Shown here in pieces: positions 60,074-64,000 of a stretch of DNA of 64,000 nucleotides (position 1 is its first letter; each line of letters opens with the position of its first letter). This stretch comes from Pohlia nutans (taxonomy: Eukaryota > Streptophyta > Bryopsida > Bryales > Mniaceae): contig CM040099.1 in NCBI GenBank assembly GCA_022496805.1, forward strand, positions 19,762,031-19,826,030, written 5' to 3'. Made by a program: the position numbers and the translations under genes. Below the pieces are notes generated by a model, which made no database searches, was not told the DNA's origin, and saw only the letters and a list, made by a program, of their open reading frames with translations.

Positions 60074-63000
60074 ATGAGGCGGGCAGTGGTGCAGCGCCTC
60101 GCGCGCTTCTCGATTCGCCCCAGCCCTTCTTCTTCCTCGCATGCATTCGCCAGCACTTTTGCAGCTGCTGAGAAGGTATGAATGCCATTCCTGGAATTCC
60201 AAAAACAATGGTTGGCATTCTCGCAGATTTCGGACAATGCTGGAGCCTCATGGGAGTCTTGATCGCGGGTTTTTGAATTTTAGGGTTTAGGGTTTTGGCG
60301 GGGTTTGCAATAGTCGTGGACTAGTTCCTCGGTTTTTCAATTATGATCTTGCTACTGATTTTGGGAGATTGTTCGAGTTTCGGACAATGCTGGAGACTCC
60401 TCGTGAATTTTAGGGTTTAGGGTTTAGGTTTTGCGGAGGTTTGCAATAAATTCTTCTCGCGTTCTGGCTGGTTCCTCCTGCTTCTTGCGACAACGAGGTG
60501 TACATTTTTTATCTTGCAATGCAATAAGCGAGGGATACTCCGAATGGCGTTGTATAGTTCCTATTATTAGACTGGATAATTTCTTACATGGAAAATGCTA
60601 GAAAATTCCAACGCACCACTGAACTTAGGCAATTATACTCTGCAGGTAACGAACTCGGGTTCACCGGTATGGGATCCAGTGAACGTGGCGTTATCCAGGT
60701 TTGTAGATTCTTCTTTGAAACAGTTGATTATAGTCGCAGCTGTGACATGAATAGAAATCAAACCTCAAAAAATTGATGATTATTTTTGGTAAGAGCTATC
60801 TTCATTCAGGTGTAAAGTAATTTCATGTAAACAGGGAAGATCAGACAACGTTTGGTGCCTGGCGGAACTACTCTGCCGATTCTAATGCAACGGCTTATGC
60901 AATGCGTAACTATGCCAACAATATTTACGAGTACAACAAGGTGCTAGACGGACTGAACCAGAGCAAGCGGTAAGTATGGCCTTCTTCAGTACTTCCTCCG
61001 TCCCATAGTTATTGTCATGTTTGAAAGTCATGTTTGAAAGTGCTTTTTTAAGTAGCTCATATTGTAAGAAACATGATTAAAAAAGGTTCCAAATTATATC
61101 ACTAGAATGATTGAATTACATTGCATGTGTTCATTGCAACCTAAATAAAATTAGCCACAAGGAAGTATTTTTTTGACCTACTTAAAAAAGCACTTTCAAA
61201 CATGACTTTCAAACATGACAATAAGTTTGGGACGGAGGGAGTATTAATTTTTCTCGATTTTTCCTTCGTTCAGAATCATAGCTAACGTAGAGGATACTAT
61301 TTGCGTTGCAATAAGTATTTTTTTAAATGTGTAGGTGTGTGTTTTCATGGGGTGATCGCTGTTGAGGGATCACTTTGGGTATAAGAGCCATAATTTGTTG
61401 AGATCAAATTTCTATCACTATATATGAATTTCCAATGCAATCATTCAAAAATCGAATGTTATATATAAAGTCGCTCCATTCAAATATCAGTGGCTGTAGA
61501 CATTTAGCCAGATCATGCTTACACTCAACTTGCTAATTGAAGTCCAACTAAGGTTGAGGGTAATTGATTAGAGGCTTGTCACTTGTTGGGCGTTTGCAGG
61601 CCTTATTTGATGCGGGATGTGTATGAAGACATGCTGCTGGATGGAGTTCGACCAATAAGGAACACTTTCCATACTCTTATTACGGGATGCATGAAAGGTC
61701 AAAGGCTGCAGGACGCGATGTATTTTTTTGATGAAATGAAAGCCATGGGTCTTCAACCTGATGTAAGTGCTGTTTTTCTTGCTCTCCTCATGCTCACTGG
61801 TTTATTTTATTTTATTGGGGCAGACAATTTTTTTTAGTGTATGAGTTAATCGCATTTGCAGTTGTGACGAGATAATTCGTGCAAATCTACTACTGATTCT
61901 GGAATTCAAAATGCGTGGTTTTGTTCAGGTTGTGCTTTATAACTGTATCATCTCAACATGTGGACAAGCCAACCAGATGGAACGTGCTTTTCGGGTAAAT
62001 TATCTAGCACAAAGTGATTTTCGAGGTTAAACAAATACTTGTCACCAGAAGTATCTCAAATTGCATTCAATTACCAAGAGGTTGTCAGGAAATATTTAAA
62101 TAGGGGCGGTCCAGGAGGTGAGTCTTTGAAAAGATAGAATGTTACTTCTCCTATTGTACTTATCCCGCGAATCTGCTTCATTGTTATCATTGGTATCTTT
62201 AGGTAGCAGCAGAGATGGAGGCAAATGGAATGAAGCCAACCCACCGCACGTTCCTTGCACTTTTAAACGCATGTGGCACAGCTGGCCGTGTAGAAGTAGC
62301 GTATGTTTCCTCTCACCGATACATATTCAGCTCTCTCATTGAAGTCATTTTTACTTTTGTTTTTGTTAAAATGATTTAGTATTGTGGATTTCCTCTCTCT
62401 CCTGTCTTTCCGGTACATTCCCACTTTGATTATAGCTTACCTTGTGAATGTAACAAAGACGTGCATTTGTGATTGATTTATTGTTCAAAACGATTCACAG
62501 TGTCCTAATTCAAGTCCTGTGACTTTGTTCGACAGCTATGGTGTGGTGCAAAGGATGGCAGCTTTTGGTTTGACCCTAAACAGTTCATGCTATGCTGCAC
62601 TCATTGAATCTCATAAGAACAGCCGCCCCGTTAATCATGTGACATTTCAGAAGGTTAGCATGATATGTCATATAAACTCATTTTTCTCATCATTTTTACC
62701 TTTGCTATCTCATTCAACAGGCTCTCTCTGATTACATTGCAGATCATCTTGTGATCGATGTGTGTGCATTGGGGTACTTGATAGTAACCCAAGTTTGTTT
62801 ACAGATATTCGAGCTTCTGGAACAGTCGAAGGGTTGTGACACATCGACAGGTGAAGCTGAAGGTCGACAAGAGTTTGAGGAGGAGCTAGCGAATCTTGTT
62901 ACAGGAGGAGGGCTTCAACCTACTCGAAGCTATGTGAATCGTCGACTTAATGTCTACTATTCTGCATTACGGGCTTGTGGAGAGCTGGGAAATATTGAGG

Positions 63001-63947
63001 TTAGTCGACATGATAATGAAGAGCGGAGAGAAATCAATAGTTTTGTTTTTAGTTTTGTTGTTCACGTATGCATATATGGTCTATAGTTGTAGTCTTCGGA
63101 AGATATGGTTTCACCTTTTTACATGGAGTTTTGTTTTATGGCCCGTGAAGTTCCTCACCTGGATATTTTATGGCTGGTTACAGGCAGTGGAAAAGATCAT
63201 TGAAATGTTGAAACAGGATAATCACCAACTGGATGCCACTTGCGTCACTGAACTTGTCAGGTAAGTGATGTCATTGAGAAGTGCCGACAGAATTTACTGA
63301 TATTCGAATGTTATGTGCTTTCTTTTTTACTGCTTTTTCATCTGTTACAGGAACTAACTCTAGAACGTGCTTCCTCTTTGAAGGGCTTACGTAGGGCGCC
63401 GTCAATTTGAGAAAGCTGTGGAAGTTGTGGATGAATACACCAAGGCTGGCAAGAATCCATCATTAAGTCTTTACATGGTAAGTCTTTCCTTGCACGAATT
63501 TACCCTCAACTTTGACTTATCGCGTCTTTAGGTCCAAACATGTTGTCAGGGCTTGTTCAAGGTCTGGCCATCTGTTCTTCCAGTTTTTCTTGATTTAGCT
63601 TTGGTGTAAATTTGGCTGTCATCGTGGAGGAAAACGATCTTTCAATTTGCAGAGAAAGCCTATATAACGGGATTGCTTCACTTGTGTGGCTGGTGCAGAC
63701 TTTGATTGAAAGCTTACTTCAACGGCGCACTCCTGCTAATATGGCTGCCGCTAAAAAGCTTCTGGTATGGGGCTCCAATAGCAACCTGTAGATTCTATGA
63801 CAGTTATTTGCATTGTGTATTTTATCCTTTTGGGAAGACAGTCTGATCTTTTGTGATTTTGTTCCTCAGGAGCAAATGAGTGACAGGGGATTCTTTTTGA
63901 ACACAAGTTTCGGATCTAGCTTTCTTTTCCTTGCTTCGTTGGATAAG
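60074..63947 (+). CDS. PPR protein, At4g35850-like, 3' end outside window
   Basis: PPR proteins bind organellar RNA. The start MRRAVVQRLARFSIRPS is Arg/Ser-rich, a likely mitochondrial presequence. Exons: 60074-60175, 60646-60698, 60835-60969, 61600-61762, 61929-61994, 62203-62300, 62536-62653, 62805-62999, 63184-63260, 63384-63477, 63699-63764 and 63870-63947. All are in phase, 415 codons so far. PPR units are visible: RPIRNTFHTLITGCMKGQR, then FFDEMKAMGLQPDVVLYNCI, AAEMEANGMKPTHRTFLALL and VVQRMAAFGLTLNSSCYAAL. After the PPRs come RPVNHVTFQKIFELLEQSKG and FFLNTSFGSS, matching the order in Arabidopsis At4g35850. A Stowaway MITE lies in intron 3. Intron 1 repeats CGGACAATGCTGGAG and TTTTAGGGTTTAGGG. 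The gene runs off the right edge. Confidence 0.93.
60992..61241. mobile_element. Stowaway (Tc1/mariner) MITE (250 bp) in PPR intron 3
   Basis: The left end CTTCCTCCGTCCCA and the right end TGGGACGGAGGGAG carry the Stowaway signature and are flanked by TA (60990-60991, 61242-61243). The inverted repeats extend further (GTCATGTTTGAAAGTC duplicated and inverted). It starts 22 bp after the exon 3 donor. Confidence 0.9.
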
Positions 63948-64000
63948 GTATGCCCACTTTTTTTTTCCCCATTTCATACGGAAGCAACATAAATGCCAGA

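Noticed and set aside
62722..62751. Possible 30-bp PPR exon encoding ALSDYIADHL
   Set aside because: It is in phase and has a good acceptor, but the donor is poor and the Arabidopsis relative joins the neighbouring exons directly.
1..64000. Ribosomal RNA genes, intact tRNA genes and CRISPR arrays
   Set aside because: Looked for by eye on both strands; none seen. The tandem repeats present lack regular spacers, and the tRNA-like motif at 59.4 kb does not fold into an intact tRNA.

Overview
The window is nuclear DNA of a land plant. It carries spliced genes with GT-AG introns, a plant-type caleosin, a plant GDSL lipase, the cytosolic ribosomal protein uS10, an ARV1 homologue and a PPR gene that resembles Arabidopsis At4g35850. 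The intergenic DNA is AT-rich and crowded with class II transposons. I cannot place the species more exactly.

Layout. 0.5-3.6 kb (minus): five-exon caleosin/peroxygenase. 5.7-6.9 kb (minus): three-exon uS10 (RPS20). 9.1-16.7 kb (minus): five-exon GDSL esterase/lipase whose introns are packed with small CACTA-type, TTAA-type and Mutator-type non-autonomous elements. 19.9-20.9 kb (plus): broken Myb/SANT-like gene. 21,185-41,405: one complete CACTA (En/Spm) transposon of about 20.2 kb, flanked by a TTT target duplication. It carries a TNP2 transposase on the minus strand and a Transposase_24/TNPA-like gene on the plus strand, divergently arranged, with TGACA/TGTCA-type subterminal repeats. 41.4-44.9 kb: very AT-rich, with a head-to-head pair of TTAA elements. 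44.9-46.3 kb (minus): PIF/Harbinger transposase pseudogene. 49.7-50.0 kb (minus): 5' fragment of a CCDC25-like gene. 50.4-50.9 kb (plus): unrecognised glycine-rich ORF. 53.7-56.8 kb (minus): nine-exon ARV1. 60.1 kb to the window end (plus): PPR gene, incomplete on the right.

The host genes do unrelated housekeeping or metabolic jobs: lipid peroxygenase, ester hydrolysis, translation, sterol/ER lipid homeostasis and organellar RNA processing. They do not form a cluster. The transposons are the unifying theme. An apparently autonomous CACTA element sits beside many short CACTA-type elements, one of which shares its terminal sequence. A second family uses TTAA targets and ends in CCC-Y-T-type inverted repeats like piggyBac elements. 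Several elements insert within about 15 bp of splice sites.

Exon coordinates were worked out by hand from splice consensus, reading phase and known protein families. In the five intact host genes all modelled exon lengths agree in phase. In the two CACTA genes and the Harbinger pseudogene some junctions remain unresolved and are flagged.
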